DNA of 64,000 bases, taken from positions 2,790,001 through 2,854,000 of the forward strand of contig VINJ01000001.1 of NCBI GenBank assembly GCA_013376735.1, in the 5' to 3' direction. Made by a program: the position numbers and the translations under genes. Positions 54,164-64,000 of the stretch are shown here, one piece after another. The notes beneath the pieces are model-generated. The model was given only the letters and a program-made list of their open reading frames with translations, was not told where the DNA came from and did no database searches. Positions within the stretch are counted from its first letter, which is position 1; every line of letters begins with the position of its first letter. Source of the stretch: a bacterium Scap17. Its GTDB lineage: Bacteria > Pseudomonadota > Gammaproteobacteria > Pseudomonadales > Halomonadaceae.

Positions 54164-56548
54164 TCATGCTCTCAGCGCCGCCCCGAAACGTGTGTGGCCA
54201 TCGGTGACGATCGCATCGACTAACTGATTGATTTCCTCATCATTCAGCGTGCGCGAAGGATGCTGCCAGGTCAAGCCCAGGGCGAGCGACTTGTGACCAT
54301 CGGCTACCCCCTGGCCCTGGTAGACGTCAAACAGGCGCAGGTCCGTCAGCCATTCACCGGCTTGCGAACGGATGGCGTCGAGCAGCGACTGCACGTGAAT
54401 GCCCTCTTCGACCACGAAGGCCAGGTCACGACGCACTTCCGGATACCTGGAGAGCGGCGCGAAGCGCGGCAGACGGCCCGCACAGGCGGAAGCCAGCGTG
54501 ATCTCGAACACGAAGACCTCGACCTTCAGGCCAAGCTCGGCGCGCGCCGCCGGGTGCAGGGCACCCATCCAGCCTGCCGGCTCGCCATTGAAGAACAGCT
54601 GAGCGCACTGGCCCGGGTGCAGTGCCGGATGCTCGGCGGCTTCGAAGCGCCAGGCTTCCAGATTGCCGCCCAGTGCCAGCAGTGCCTCGACATCGCCCTT
54701 GAGATCGAAGAAGTCGACCTTATCACGACCGCCATTCCAGCCTTCCGGCAGACGGGCGCCGGTGACCAGACCGCCGATCATCGGCGTCTGCTCGAGGGAG
54801 TCCAGCTCGCCGCGGAACACAAGCCCGGTCTCGAACAGGCGCACGCGCGACTGCTGACGATTGAGGTTGTGGCTTAGCGCCTTGACCAGCCCCGGCAGCA
54901 GCGAGCTGCGCATCACCGCCATGTCGCTGGAAATCGGGTTGGCCAGTGCCGGTGCCACCCCTTGCGGGTCCAGCGTCTTTTGCAGCTCAGGGGCAACGAA
55001 GCTGTAGCTGATCGCTTCCTGATAGCCCCGCGCCACCAGCTGACGACGCAGGCTGGTCAGCGGCTGGGTGGTCTCATTGGCCACGGCCGGCGCCAGACGC
55101 GCGTTCGGGCGGCTGACCGGCAGATTGTTGTAGCCGTGGATGCGCGCCAGCTCCTCGATCAGGTCAGCCTCGATGCTGACATCGAAACGCCAGCTCGGCA
55201 CCGTCACCTGCCATTGGCTATCGCCATTCGCGGCGACCTGCATGCCCAGACGTTCGAGAATCTCGACGATCTCGTCATCCGGCAGCGCCATGCCCAGCGT
55301 GCGCTCGACACTGGCGCCGCTCAGGCTGACGACGGCGGCCTTGGGCAGCGCTGCGTCGCTGGCAACCTCGATGATCGGGCCCGGCTTGCCGCCGGTGATC
55401 TCGAGCAGCAGAGCCGTCGCGCGCTCGATGGCATCACGCTGCAGCTGCGCGTCCACACCACGTTCGAAACGATGCGAGCTGTCAGTGTGCAGGCCGTAGC
55501 TACGCGCCTTGCCAGCCACGGCAAGCGGTGCGAAGAAGGCCGACTCGAAGAAGATGTCGCGCGTCTCGGCATTCACGCCACTACCTTCGCCACCCATCAC
55601 ACCGGCGATGGCCAGCGGGCCCTTCTCGTCGGCGATGACCAGGGTGTCGTCCCGCAGCGCGACTTCCTGACCGTCGAGCAGCGTCAGCGGCTCTTCAGCG
55701 GCTGCCATGCGCACCTCGATGCCGCCGTTCAAGCGTGCCAGATCGAAGGCGTGCATCGGCTGGCCGAGTTCGAGCAGCACGTAGTTGGTGACATCGACGA
55801 CGGGGTCGATGCTGCGGATGCCACTGCGACGCAGACGCTCCTCGAGCCACAGCGGCGAGGTCGCGGCGACATTGACGTCACGCACGACACGTCCCAGATA
55901 ACGCGGGCATGCCTCTGGCGCGCTGACGGTGACCGGGAAGGTATCATCGATCAGGGCGGCGACCGGCTCGATGCCCGGCGCCGTGACGGCGAGACGGTTG
56001 AGCACGCCGACTTCTCGTGCCAGTCCCTTGACGCTCAGGCAGTCGCCGCGGTTCGGGGTCAGATCGACCTCGATGGCGTTGTCGTCAAGATTCAGGAAGT
56101 CACGGGCATCACGGCCCACCGGCGCGTCCGCAGCCAGCACCATGATGCCATCGGAGGCCTCGGCTTCCAGACCTAGCTCGGAGGCACCACAGATCATGCC
56201 GCGGGATTCGACACCACGCAGCTTGGCCTTGCGAATCTTGAAGTCGCCCGGCAGCTTCGCGCCGACCTGAGCGAAGAGCACCTTCTGGCCAGCGGCGACA
56301 TTGGGCGCGCCACAGACGACCTGCACCAGTGCACCACTGCCATCATCCACCTGGCAGACATTGAGGCGATCGGCCTCCGGGTGCGGTTGCTTGTCCTTGA
56401 CCTCGGCCACGACCACGCCGGTGAACTCACCGGCGACCGGTTCGATACCATCGACTTCCAGACCGGCCATGGTGACCTGATCGGCCAGCTGCTGTGTGCT
56501 CAGTTCCGGCGAGACCCACTCACGCAGCCACTGTTCGGAAAATTTCAT
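54164..56548 (-). CDS. pheT: Phenylalanine-tRNA ligase beta subunit
   Basis: Large subunit of the heterotetrameric enzyme charging tRNA-Phe, 794 residues as in the family. An EMAP-like tRNA-binding domain (about 40-150; [40 protein letters not shown]) is followed by the B3/B4 editing module, the B5 domain and a C-terminal anticodon-binding FDX-ACB domain ([20 protein letters not shown]). It lies 57 bases after pheS and 26 bases before the ihfA start. Confidence 0.97.
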   Translation of the reverse strand: MKFSEQWLREWVSPELSTQQLADQVTMAGLEVDGIEPVAGEFTGVVVAEVKDKQPHPEADRLNVCQVDDGSGALVQVVCGAPNVAAGQKVLFAQVGAKLPGDFKIRKAKLRGVESRGMICGASELGLEAEASDGIMVLAADAPVGRDARDFLNLDDNAIEVDLTPNRGDCLSVKGLAREVGVLNRLAVTAPGIEPVAALIDDTFPVTVSAPEACPRYLGRVVRDVNVAATSPLWLEERLRRSGIRSIDPVVDVTNYVLLELGQPMHAFDLARLNGGIEVRMAAAEEPLTLLDGQEVALRDDTLVIADEKGPLAIAGVMGGEGSGVNAETRDIFFESAFFAPLAVAGKARSYGLHTDSSHRFERGVDAQLQRDAIERATALLLEITGGKPGPIIEVASDAALPKAAVVSLSGASVERTLGMALPDDEIVEILERLGMQVAANGDSQWQVTVPSWRFDVSIEADLIEELARIHGYNNLPVSRPNARLAPAVANETTQPLTSLRRQLVARGYQEAISYSFVAPELQKTLDPQGVAPALANPISSDMAVMRSSLLPGLVKALSHNLNRQQSRVRLFETGLVFRGELDSLEQTPMIGGLVTGARLPEGWNGGRDKVDFFDLKGDVEALLALGGNLEAWRFEAAEHPALHPGQCAQLFFNGEPAGWMGALHPAARAELGLKVEVFVFEITLASACAGRLPRFAPLSRYPEVRRDLAFVVEEGIHVQSLLDAIRSQAGEWLTDLRLFDVYQGQGVADGHKSLALGLTWQHPSRTLNDEEINQLVDAIVTDGHTRFGAALRA

Positions 56549-56604
56549 CTTGCTGTCCTGTTCCGTTAGTTCACGCCCTCAAGGCGCGATACGTGAATGA
56601 GTGC

Positions 56605-57729
<1,125 letters not shown>

Positions 57730-57836
57730 TCACACAGACGATCGCGCCCTTGCCAGAGACCGGCCCACAACGCGGCCAATCCCGTTCATGTCACTGCTGA
57801 CCCACCGCCGGTTCTCTGACGGCAGGCCAAACAAAA

Positions 57837-57866
57837 ACAGGGGAAGAGCGGCTGCTCTTCCCCTGT
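57837..57866 (-). terminator. Hairpin between rplT and pheS, possible attenuator
   Basis: Perfect 13-base arms at 57837-57849 and 57854-57866 with a 4-base loop and TTTTTG after it on the minus strand. It can end the thrS-rplT transcript or act as a pheST attenuator as in E. coli. A short frame (MTCYVTGEEQPLFPCFC...) runs through it but is not Phe-rich. Confidence 0.8.
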
Positions 57867-57982
57867 GACGTAACACGTCATCTCGATACCGCCTGAGTTG
57901 TCCAATGCAAGCATTCGACAGTCACGACCCGGTTTGCCTGCTTTGCGACTCGCCGGGTCTGGGCGATATCTGATCCGGTCAC

Positions 57983-58336
57983 TTACTGAGCAGCCTTGGC
58001 CTTCTCGACGATGGCAGCAAAGGCAGCTTTTTCGTGAACCGCGATATCGGCGAGGACCTTGCGGTCGATCTCGATATTGGCCTTCTTCAGACCAGCGATG
58101 AAGCGGCTGTAGGACATGCCATTGATGCGGGCCGCAGCGTTGATACGCGCGATCCACAGGGCACGGAACTGACGCTTGCGGACACGACGGTCACGGTAAG
58201 CGTACTGGCCGGCCTTGATGACAGCCTGCTTGGCTACGCGGAAGACGCGTGAACGCGCTCCGTAGTAACCCTTGGCCTGCTTCATGATCTTCTTGTGACG
58301 GCGACGTGCGACGACGCCACGCTTGACGCGGGACAT
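57983..58336 (-). CDS. rplT: 50S ribosomal protein L20
   Basis: Early-assembly protein of the large subunit, 117 residues, the usual length. [20 protein letters not shown] and [20 protein letters not shown] form the basic N-terminal extension; [16 protein letters not shown] is the core rRNA-binding block. In E. coli L20 represses rpmI-rplT translation. It lies 45 bases after rpmI. Confidence 0.99.
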   Translation of the reverse strand: MSRVKRGVVARRRHKKIMKQAKGYYGARSRVFRVAKQAVIKAGQYAYRDRRVRKRQFRALWIARINAAARINGMSYSRFIAGLKKANIEIDRKVLADIAVHEKAAFAAIVEKAKAAQ

Positions 58337-58381
58337 AGCGTACTCCTGATATTAAGAAAGTTGGACCGAGGTAAGGACGGC

Positions 58382-58576
58382 TTACAGGTTCGGCAGCATG
58401 CGCTGGATCAGCGCCTTGTCTGCAGCGTGAACCTGCTTCATGCCACGCAGCTGACGCTTACGCTTGGTCGACTTCTTGGTCAGGATGTGGCTACGGAAAG
58501 ACTGCTTGTGCTTGAAGCCGTTGGCAGTCTTCTTGAAGCGCTTGGCAGCGCCGCGGTTGGTCTTGATCTTCGGCAT
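58382..58576 (-). CDS. rpmI: 50S ribosomal protein L35
   Basis: Small basic protein of 64 residues: [40 protein letters not shown] and [11 protein letters not shown] match the family throughout. It sits 100 bases downstream of infC and upstream of rplT in the universal order. Confidence 0.99.
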   Translation of the reverse strand: MPKIKTNRGAAKRFKKTANGFKHKQSFRSHILTKKSTKRKRQLRGMKQVHAADKALIQRMLPNL

Positions 58577-58676
58577 GAGTATTAACTCCGCTCGGTTTCT
58601 TGAGAAAATCCAGGGCCGACAAAAAGAGCCACGCCCGCAGGCGTGACCCTGATGTGTCCGTTCTACTGCCTATGGA

Positions 58677-59216
58677 TCACTTCTTTTTCGGCGCGAGAAT
58701 CATGATCATCTGACGACCTTCCATCTTCGGGAAGGACTCGACGGTCACGAGTTCACCGAGGTCTGCGGCGATACGTTCCATCAGCTTGCGGCCGATGTCC
58801 TGATGCGCCATCTCACGACCACGGAAGCGCAAGGTAACCTTGCCCTTGTCTCCGCCTTCGATGAAGCGAGTCAGGTTGCGTAGCTTGACCTGATAATCGC
58901 CTTCATCGGTACCAGGACGGAATTTGACTTCCTTGACCTGGATCTGTTTCTGCTTCTTCTTCTGCAGATTCTTCTGTTTCTTCTCGTCGAAAAGAAACTT
59001 GCCGTAATCCATGATCTTGCAGACGATGGGATCGGCATTGGAAATCTGGACTAGGTCGAGCCCTGCCTCTTCGGCCTTGGCAAGCGCGTCTCTGGTTGAC
59101 ACTACGCCAACCTGCTCGCCATCTGCGTCGATGAGGCGGACTTCGTCCGCACGAATACGGTCATTGATGGGAGCCCGCTTTTCCTGGGGGCGTCCGCGCT
59201 GATTATTCCGCTTGAT
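58677..59216 (-). CDS. infC: Translation initiation factor IF-3, ATC start codon
   Basis: IF-3 checks start codons and keeps 30S subunits free. Reading upstream of the first ATG (59102), the frame continues as [20 protein letters not shown], then [20 protein letters not shown], the expected IF-3 N-terminal domain. It is open back to an ATC at 59216, which is eight bases after a GGAG at 59225-59228. No ATG, GTG or TTG is present in that N-terminal segment at the right place, so ATC is the probable start, giving 179 residues. E. coli uses ATT here, and the rare start lets IF-3 limit its own synthesis. Confidence 0.93.
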   Translation of the reverse strand: MKRNNQRGRPQEKRAPINDRIRADEVRLIDADGEQVGVVSTRDALAKAEEAGLDLVQISNADPIVCKIMDYGKFLFDEKKQKNLQKKKQKQIQVKEVKFRPGTDEGDYQVKLRNLTRFIEGGDKGKVTLRFRGREMAHQDIGRKLMERIAADLGELVTVESFPKMEGRQMIMILAPKKK

Positions 59217-59250
59217 CGTTGCGTCTCCGTTTGGCTGAAATTCGTTACTG

Positions 59251-61149
59251 TCAGACCTGCTCTTCCTTCAGGCGTTCCATGAACTCTGAAACTTTCATGG
59301 TGCCGAGGTCTTCACCGGAACGGGTTCTGACAGCTACTGCATCAGCTTCCACTTCCTTGTCGCCAACGACGATGAGGTAAGGAACCTTCTGCAGAGTATG
59401 CTCACGGATTTTAAAGCCGATCTTCTCGTTCCTCAAGTCTGCTTTGACACGGATGTCATGTTTCTCGAGGCGGGAGACCAGATCCTTGGCATATTCTGCC
59501 TGGGAATCCGTGATGTTCATCACGACAACCTGCTCAGGGGCAAGCCAGAATGGCATCGCGCCTGCGTGGTGCTCGATCAGGATGCCGAGGAAGCGCTCGA
59601 AGGAGCCGAGAATCGCGCGGTGCAACATGACCGGCATGCGACGCTCTCCACTTTCATCGACAAACTGGGCACTGAGACGCTCAGGCAGATTGAAGTCGAG
59701 CTGTAGAGTACCACACTGCCAGACACGATTCAGACAATCTCGCAGAGAGAATTCAATCTTTGGTCCATAGAAGGCGCCCTCACCCGGCTGCAGCTCCCAC
59801 GGCAGGCCAGTCGCATCCAGTGCTGCCTGCAGGCCAGCTTCGGCCTTGTCCCACGCTTCCGGCTCACCGATGAAGGATTCCGGACGAGTGGAGAGCTTCA
59901 GCTCGACGTCTTCGAAGCCGAACTGACGGTAGACTTCCAGCGTCAGACGGATGAAGTCCTCGGCCTCGGACTCGACCTGATCCTCGGTACAGAAGATGTG
60001 GGCGTCGTCCTGGGTGAAGCCACGCACGCGCATCAACCCATGCAGAGAGCCGGACGGCTCGTTGCGGTGGCAGGAGCCGAACTCGGCCAGACGCAGCGGC
60101 AGGTCACGGTAGCTCTTCAGGCCCTGATTGAAGACCTGGACGTGGCACGGGCAGTTCATCGGCTTGACCGCGTACTCACGCTTCTCGGACTCGGTGGTGA
60201 ACATCAGCTCGTTGTAATGCCCCCAGTGCCCGGATTTCTTCCACAGCGAAAGATCGACCACTTGCGGGGTCTTGATCTCCTGGTAGCCATTGGCACGCTG
60301 GATACGGCGCATGTACTGCTCGAGCACCTGGTACATGGTCCAGCCATTCGGATGCCAGAACACCATGCCCGGCGCCTCTTCCTGCATATGGAAGAGGTCC
60401 AGCTTCTTGGCCAGCTTACGGTGATCGCGCTTCTCGGCTTCCTCGAGACGCTTGAGGTAGGCCTTGAGCTGCTTCTTGTCCGGCCAGGCGGTGCCATAGA
60501 TGCGAGTCAGCATCGGCTTGGTGGAATCACCACGCCAGTAGGCACCGGCCAGCTTGAGCAGCTGGAAGTGCTTGAGGTGGCGGGTATTCGGCACGTGCGG
60601 GCCGCGGCACATGTCGGTATATTCTTCGTGGTGGTAAAGACGGATGGTGTCGCCTTCGCCGATGCCCTCGATGATCTCCTGCTTGTACGGCTCATCGCGC
60701 TTCTCGAAAGCGGCCATGGCCTGGTCACGCGAGACATATTCACGCACCACATCGTACTCGCTGTCGATCAGCTGCTTCATGCGCTTCTCGATGGCCTCGA
60801 GATCTTCCGGGGTGACCGAGCGGCCAAAGTCGATGTCGTAATAGAAACCGTCATCAATGACCGGGCCGATGGCCATCTTGGCCTCCGGGTAGAGCTGCTT
60901 GACGGCATGACCGATCAGGTGCGCGCAGGAGTGACGAATCACGTCCAGGCCTTCCGCATCACGCGCCGTGAGAATGGCGACGTTGGCGTCTTCGGTGATC
61001 ATGTCAGCGGCATCGACCTCGACGCCATTGATCTTGCCGGCCACGCAGGCCTTGGCAAGACCGGGACCGATGGACTCGGCCAGCTGCATCACGGAAATCG
61101 GGGTATCGAAGGTACGCTGGCTGCCGTCAGGCAGAGTAACGATAGGCAT
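59251..61149 (-). CDS. thrS: Threonine-tRNA ligase
   Basis: Charges tRNA-Thr, 632 residues. An N-terminal TGS domain ([20 protein letters not shown]) is followed by the editing domain with the zinc motif [11 protein letters not shown] and later [10 protein letters not shown]. The class II core has [20 protein letters not shown] and [20 protein letters not shown], which is motif 2. The C-terminal anticodon-binding domain follows. The start at 61149 has an AAGGA site. It is first in thrS-infC-rpmI-rplT. Confidence 0.98.
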   Translation of the reverse strand: MPIVTLPDGSQRTFDTPISVMQLAESIGPGLAKACVAGKINGVEVDAADMITEDANVAILTARDAEGLDVIRHSCAHLIGHAVKQLYPEAKMAIGPVIDDGFYYDIDFGRSVTPEDLEAIEKRMKQLIDSEYDVVREYVSRDQAMAAFEKRDEPYKQEIIEGIGEGDTIRLYHHEEYTDMCRGPHVPNTRHLKHFQLLKLAGAYWRGDSTKPMLTRIYGTAWPDKKQLKAYLKRLEEAEKRDHRKLAKKLDLFHMQEEAPGMVFWHPNGWTMYQVLEQYMRRIQRANGYQEIKTPQVVDLSLWKKSGHWGHYNELMFTTESEKREYAVKPMNCPCHVQVFNQGLKSYRDLPLRLAEFGSCHRNEPSGSLHGLMRVRGFTQDDAHIFCTEDQVESEAEDFIRLTLEVYRQFGFEDVELKLSTRPESFIGEPEAWDKAEAGLQAALDATGLPWELQPGEGAFYGPKIEFSLRDCLNRVWQCGTLQLDFNLPERLSAQFVDESGERRMPVMLHRAILGSFERFLGILIEHHAGAMPFWLAPEQVVVMNITDSQAEYAKDLVSRLEKHDIRVKADLRNEKIGFKIREHTLQKVPYLIVVGDKEVEADAVAVRTRSGEDLGTMKVSEFMERLKEEQV

Positions 61150-61436
61150 GAAGAAATCCTTGCGTTCAGTGGTGGCCCTTACCAAGGGTCACGTGAAGCG
61201 AATTTGGCCGAACGCGAGGCGTCGGCTCGAAATGGGGGCAATGACGATCACACCCCTCACGCTACTGACCCCGGCCTACAATGCCTGGGGCGCCGCCCAC
61301 TGCCCCATGATGATCGAGCGACCAGTCAGGGTGTGGACACATAACGCGGGAACATGAACGAGGCAAGACCTTAGCAGCCCATTCAAAAGTCGTAAAGATA
61401 CGCTTGGCCACTGAAAGCCATGCACGACACGAACGC
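61150..61436. other. Gap upstream of thrS
   Basis: About 290 bases without a supported gene. It should contain the thrS promoter and leader. I did not recognise a T-box or a clear tRNA-Thr-like operator domain. Confidence 0.4.
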
Positions 61437-61464
61437 AGACGGGGCGCCCTGAGGCGCCCCGTCT
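61437..61464 (-). terminator. Hairpin after the OmpA-family gene
   Basis: Perfect 12-base GC-rich arms (61437-61448 and 61453-61464) with a 4-base loop, 23 bases beyond the stop. No clear T run, so it is a probable but atypical terminator. Confidence 0.65.
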
Positions 61465-61486
61465 GATTCAGCTTACCGCGTTCGGC

Positions 61487-62362
61487 TTACTTGACTTCAG
61501 CAAGCTCGACACGACGGTTTTCGGCACGGCCTTCAGCGGTATCGTTGCTGGCGACCGGCTGCTCTTCACCGTAACCCACAGTCTGGATACGGTTGGTGTC
61601 AACACCTTCGGAAGCCAGGTAGGCCTTCACGGAGTCAGCACGCTTCTGGGACAGCTGCTTGTTGTAGGAGTCAGAACCCACGGAGTCAGTGTGACCTTCG
61701 ACGCGAACGCGGACATTCTCGTTGGAGACCAGCTTGGCCGCCACACCGTTCAGCACTTTCTCGGCGTTGGCAGTCAGCTTGGCGGAGTCGAACTCGAAGT
61801 TCACGTCACGCAGGACGAGGTCAGCGACACAGCCCAAGGCATTGACCTTGGCGCCGGCCGGGGTGTTCGGGCACTGGTCCTGGTAGTCCGGCACGCCGTC
61901 ACCGTCGGAATCGAGCGGGCAGCCTTTCGCGTCAACAGTGACGCCGGCCGGAGTACCCGGGCACTGGTCCTTGTAGTCAGCAACGCCGTCACCGTCGGTG
62001 TCCAGCGGGCAGCCTTTCGCATCGACTGCGACGCCTGCCGGAGTTCCCGGGCATTCGTCACGGTCGTTCGGCACGCCGTCGCCATCGTCGTCCATGGACT
62101 TCGGTGCATCGTCTGCACACAGCAGTGCGCCAGCGGTCGCGCCGCCGACAGCACCCAGAGAAGCGCCGGTGTCTTCGTCGCTGTCGCCAGAGACGCCGTA
62201 ACCAATCCCGCCACCGATCAGGCCACCGGCCAGACCGCAGACGAACGGCTGGCTGTACCAGGGCTTCTCAGCAGATGAAGACTGGGAAGCAGAGCTTGCG
62301 CAGCCAGACAGGCCAACAACCAATGCAGAACCCAGAACCAGGCCAGTCGTAGATCTTTTCAT
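61487..62362 (-). CDS. OmpA-family lipoprotein with thrombospondin type 3 repeats
   Basis: Outer-membrane-type lipoprotein, 291 residues. The signal peptide ends at the lipobox GLSG-Cys21. A glycine-rich segment (GGLIGGGIGYGVSG) may insert in or lie on the membrane. Three calcium-binding repeats of the DxDGDGVxDxxDxCPxTPxG type follow (about 90-170), visible also as near-repeats in the DNA. The C-terminal OmpA domain has VNFEFDSAKLTANAEKVLNG, VEGHTDSVGSDSYNKQLSQK and ASNDTAEGRAENRRVE, and should bind peptidoglycan. The start has an AAGGAG site. Confidence 0.92.
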   Translation of the reverse strand: MKRSTTGLVLGSALVVGLSGCASSASQSSSAEKPWYSQPFVCGLAGGLIGGGIGYGVSGDSDEDTGASLGAVGGATAGALLCADDAPKSMDDDGDGVPNDRDECPGTPAGVAVDAKGCPLDTDGDGVADYKDQCPGTPAGVTVDAKGCPLDSDGDGVPDYQDQCPNTPAGAKVNALGCVADLVLRDVNFEFDSAKLTANAEKVLNGVAAKLVSNENVRVRVEGHTDSVGSDSYNKQLSQKRADSVKAYLASEGVDTNRIQTVGYGEEQPVASNDTAEGRAENRRVELAEVK

Positions 62363-62638
62363 GTAAGACTCCTTCTTAACACAGCGCAATATGTAACGAG
62401 GGTGTTACGTTTCGACTCAGTATAAGAGCCGAACTCGTTACGATGAAAGGAATTTTATTCAAATCTTCCTTTATGAAGAAAGCACATGCAGGTGCGTCCT
62501 TCCAGCTCTGATCGGGTCTGTTCCCTTGAAAACGGTACCGATCCTCAGGCATACGTTGAAGGAAAACAGTGTTTTTTGCAACGTCGAAAAACTTTGACAC
62601 TAACTGTATCAGAATGGCGACGCTGTAAAACCCCTGTT

Positions 62639-63814
62639 TTACCCTCTTCCAAGGTGCTGGCGCACCAGCCCCTCGAAGATCTCGACGCCGGGCGCCAACA
62701 GCGTATCAGGAAAATCGTAATCGGGATGGTGAAGCCCCGGCATTTCCTCACCTGCGCCAAATGTGAACATGGCAGCATGGCAGTCTCGTGCCAGCACGCC
62801 AAAGTCCTCGGACCAGCGATGTGCCTGAGGAAGTTCCACACAATCAAGCCCTTGCTGTCGCGCCACGCGGCGAATCATGTCGTTCGCCTCAGGCGAGTTC
62901 CAGGTCGCATCGAAGGTGTCACACCAGTCAACGTCGATACCCAGACGGTCTTCTTCCGCCTCGCTGCGCGCCAGTGACACGGCCGCTTCCGCCAGCGCCT
63001 TCATCATGTCATCGCTCTCGGTGCGCAGGGTGACCATCACCTCGGCATCGCCCGGTGAGGTACCGAACGCGACCTCGCCCAGGCGCGCATGAATCAGAGT
63101 CACCATCGCAAGTCCGGTTTCATCGGCAAATTGCAACGGCAGACGCGACAGGCCTTGCATGATGCGACACATGGCCATCGCCGGACTGCGACCGTTTTCC
63201 GGGTGGGCCGCATGCGCACAGAGCCCGGAAAGCCGCACGATCATGCCACGTGAAGCGCAGGTGAAGGCATGGTCGCGCACACTGACCTCCCCGAGAGGGC
63301 GCCCCGGCAAGTTATGACACGAGTAGAGATAATCCGGCTTGAGTGCGGCAAAGGCCTTGCTGCGCACGACGGCACGCGCCCCTTCGCCGGTTTCCTCGGC
63401 GGGCTGGAAAAGCAACACTACCTCGCCCCTGGCGACCGGAGACGCCGTCAGGCGCTGCGCCACGCCCAGCATCCAGCTCATGTGGCCGTCATGGCCGCAC
63501 AGGTGACCGACATGCGGATGACAGGAGGACCAGTCGCCGCGCGGCGCCTCATCGATGGGCAGAGCATCCAGCTCACAGCGCAGCATGACGCGCGGTCCTG
63601 GTTCGGCGCCGCGGAAGATGGCGGCCAGGCCATGCCCGCCCAGCCCGCTGACCACCTCGGCGCCGGCCTCCTGCATCCAGCCGGCGATGCAGGCCGCCGT
63701 GGCGGCTTCCTGTCCGGAGAGTTCCGGTGAGCGGTGCAGCGCGTGACGCAGCTCGGCCAGCGGCGTGCGCAGCAAGGAAAGTGACGTGTTCATGCCTGGC
63801 TCTTGAAGACTCAT
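62639..63814 (-). CDS. M20-family amidohydrolase/peptidase
   Basis: Zinc- or manganese-dependent amidohydrolase of the hippurate hydrolase/IAA-amino-acid hydrolase group, 391 residues. RHALHRSPELSGQEAATAAC opens the catalytic domain. The metal site has CGHDGHMSWMLGVA, the catalytic Glu pair in PAEETGEGARAVV, and the C-terminal HRWSEDFGVLARD with GLHHPDYDFPD. A dimerisation domain lies between. The start at 63814 overlaps the previous stop (TGATG). An ATG at 63793 is an alternative. The physiological substrate is unknown. Confidence 0.88.
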   Translation of the reverse strand: MSLQEPGMNTSLSLLRTPLAELRHALHRSPELSGQEAATAACIAGWMQEAGAEVVSGLGGHGLAAIFRGAEPGPRVMLRCELDALPIDEAPRGDWSSCHPHVGHLCGHDGHMSWMLGVAQRLTASPVARGEVVLLFQPAEETGEGARAVVRSKAFAALKPDYLYSCHNLPGRPLGEVSVRDHAFTCASRGMIVRLSGLCAHAAHPENGRSPAMAMCRIMQGLSRLPLQFADETGLAMVTLIHARLGEVAFGTSPGDAEVMVTLRTESDDMMKALAEAAVSLARSEAEEDRLGIDVDWCDTFDATWNSPEANDMIRRVARQQGLDCVELPQAHRWSEDFGVLARDCHAAMFTFGAGEEMPGLHHPDYDFPDTLLAPGVEIFEGLVRQHLGRG

Positions 63815-64000
63815 CAGACGGCCTGCCCTAGATCTGCTGGCGAAGCGGGACGCTTGCGCCCCAGGTAATGCTGATGCCAGGACTCCATGTTGCTCAGCAC
63901 GCGACTCGCCGCCAGCTGCAGCGGCTCCGCCAGCGCTTCCTCGACGGCAATGCGCTCCTTGTCTTCGGCCAGGCGCTCACGCGGCGACAACTCCTTGCGT
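63814..64000 (-). CDS. 3' end of an unidentified gene
   Basis: The last 61 codons of a frame that enters from beyond the right edge and ends TGA at 63814-63816. The visible part reads LSPRERLAEDKERIAVEEAL then SRVLSNMESWHQHYLGRKRP. It is helical and charged. I do not recognise the family. It is translationally coupled to the M20 gene, so the two may act together. Confidence 0.6.
   Translation of the reverse strand, partial: RKELSPRERLAEDKERIAVEEALAEPLQLAASRVLSNMESWHQHYLGRKRPASPADLGQAV

Noticed and set aside
57786-57880. Short frame across the rplT-pheS hairpin as a pheM-like leader peptide
   Set aside because: It contains only two Phe codons and no Phe run, unlike E. coli PheM. No ribosome site was convincing.
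61150-61436. T-box or leader operator before thrS
   Set aside because: No T-box core sequence and no clear anticodon-like stem were recognised.

Overview
The window is high-GC gammaproteobacterial chromosome. Its gene content and protein sequences (tungstate uptake with a full molybdopterin pathway, KtrAB, LapAB, thrS-infC-rpmI-rplT-pheST-ihfA, a short H-NS-like protein) suggest a marine Halomonadaceae member such as Cobetia or Halomonas. That assignment is inference from recognised families, not a database match. Almost all of the sequence is ordinary, well-packed core genome; no phage, transposase, integrase or CRISPR array was seen.

Layout. 0.5-4 kb: purU, an RNase J-type nuclease and a small H-NS-like protein. 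4-17.2 kb: a molybdenum/tungsten block on the minus strand (tupA-tupB-tupC-mobA, mobB-moeA, moaCD-moaE-moaA), and divergent from it an NtrC-type response regulator with its histidine kinase. A close match to a sigma-54 -24/-12 promoter lies in front of tupA, so the two-component system probably controls tungstate uptake. 17.2-21.4 kb: an XRE-cupin regulator, a GT4 glycosyltransferase and uraA/upp. 21.5-24.5 kb: a visibly AT-rich island with a GT8 glycosyltransferase, a sulfotransferase and a GT25 glycosyltransferase, probably acquired surface-glycan genes. 24.5-28.7 kb: purine permease-apt-gpt-ung, and riboflavin synthase.

28.8-32.7 kb: a methionine module, metN-metI-metQ plus free methionine-R-sulfoxide reductase. 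It is preceded by an RNA leader whose core matches SAM-II-class riboswitches, followed by an intrinsic terminator and a possible anti-terminator pairing. 33-34.4 kb: an esterase and three tandem identical tRNA-Val(GAC) genes. 34.5-41.2 kb: the glycerol regulon (two tandem MIP channels, glpK, glpR, glpD) with GlpR-like operators. 41.2-47.3 kb: fumC with a candidate Fur box, a FUSC-family membrane protein overlapping nadB, and the ygfX-sdhE pair. 47.4-49.6 kb: ihfB-lapA-lapB. 49.7-53.7 kb: an NSS transporter and KtrAB potassium uptake. 53.8-61.2 kb: the classical thrS-infC-rpmI-rplT-pheS-pheT-ihfA translation operon, with infC starting at an ATC codon and IhfA carrying a His/Asp-rich tail. 61.4-64 kb: an OmpA-type lipoprotein, an M20 amidohydrolase and the 3' end of an unidentified gene.

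The most unusual points are the SAM-II-like riboswitch on metNIQ, the sigma-54 link between the two-component system and tupABC, a MoaC-MoaD fusion, an H-NS oligomerisation domain joined to an AT-hook tail, and the expanded YgfX.
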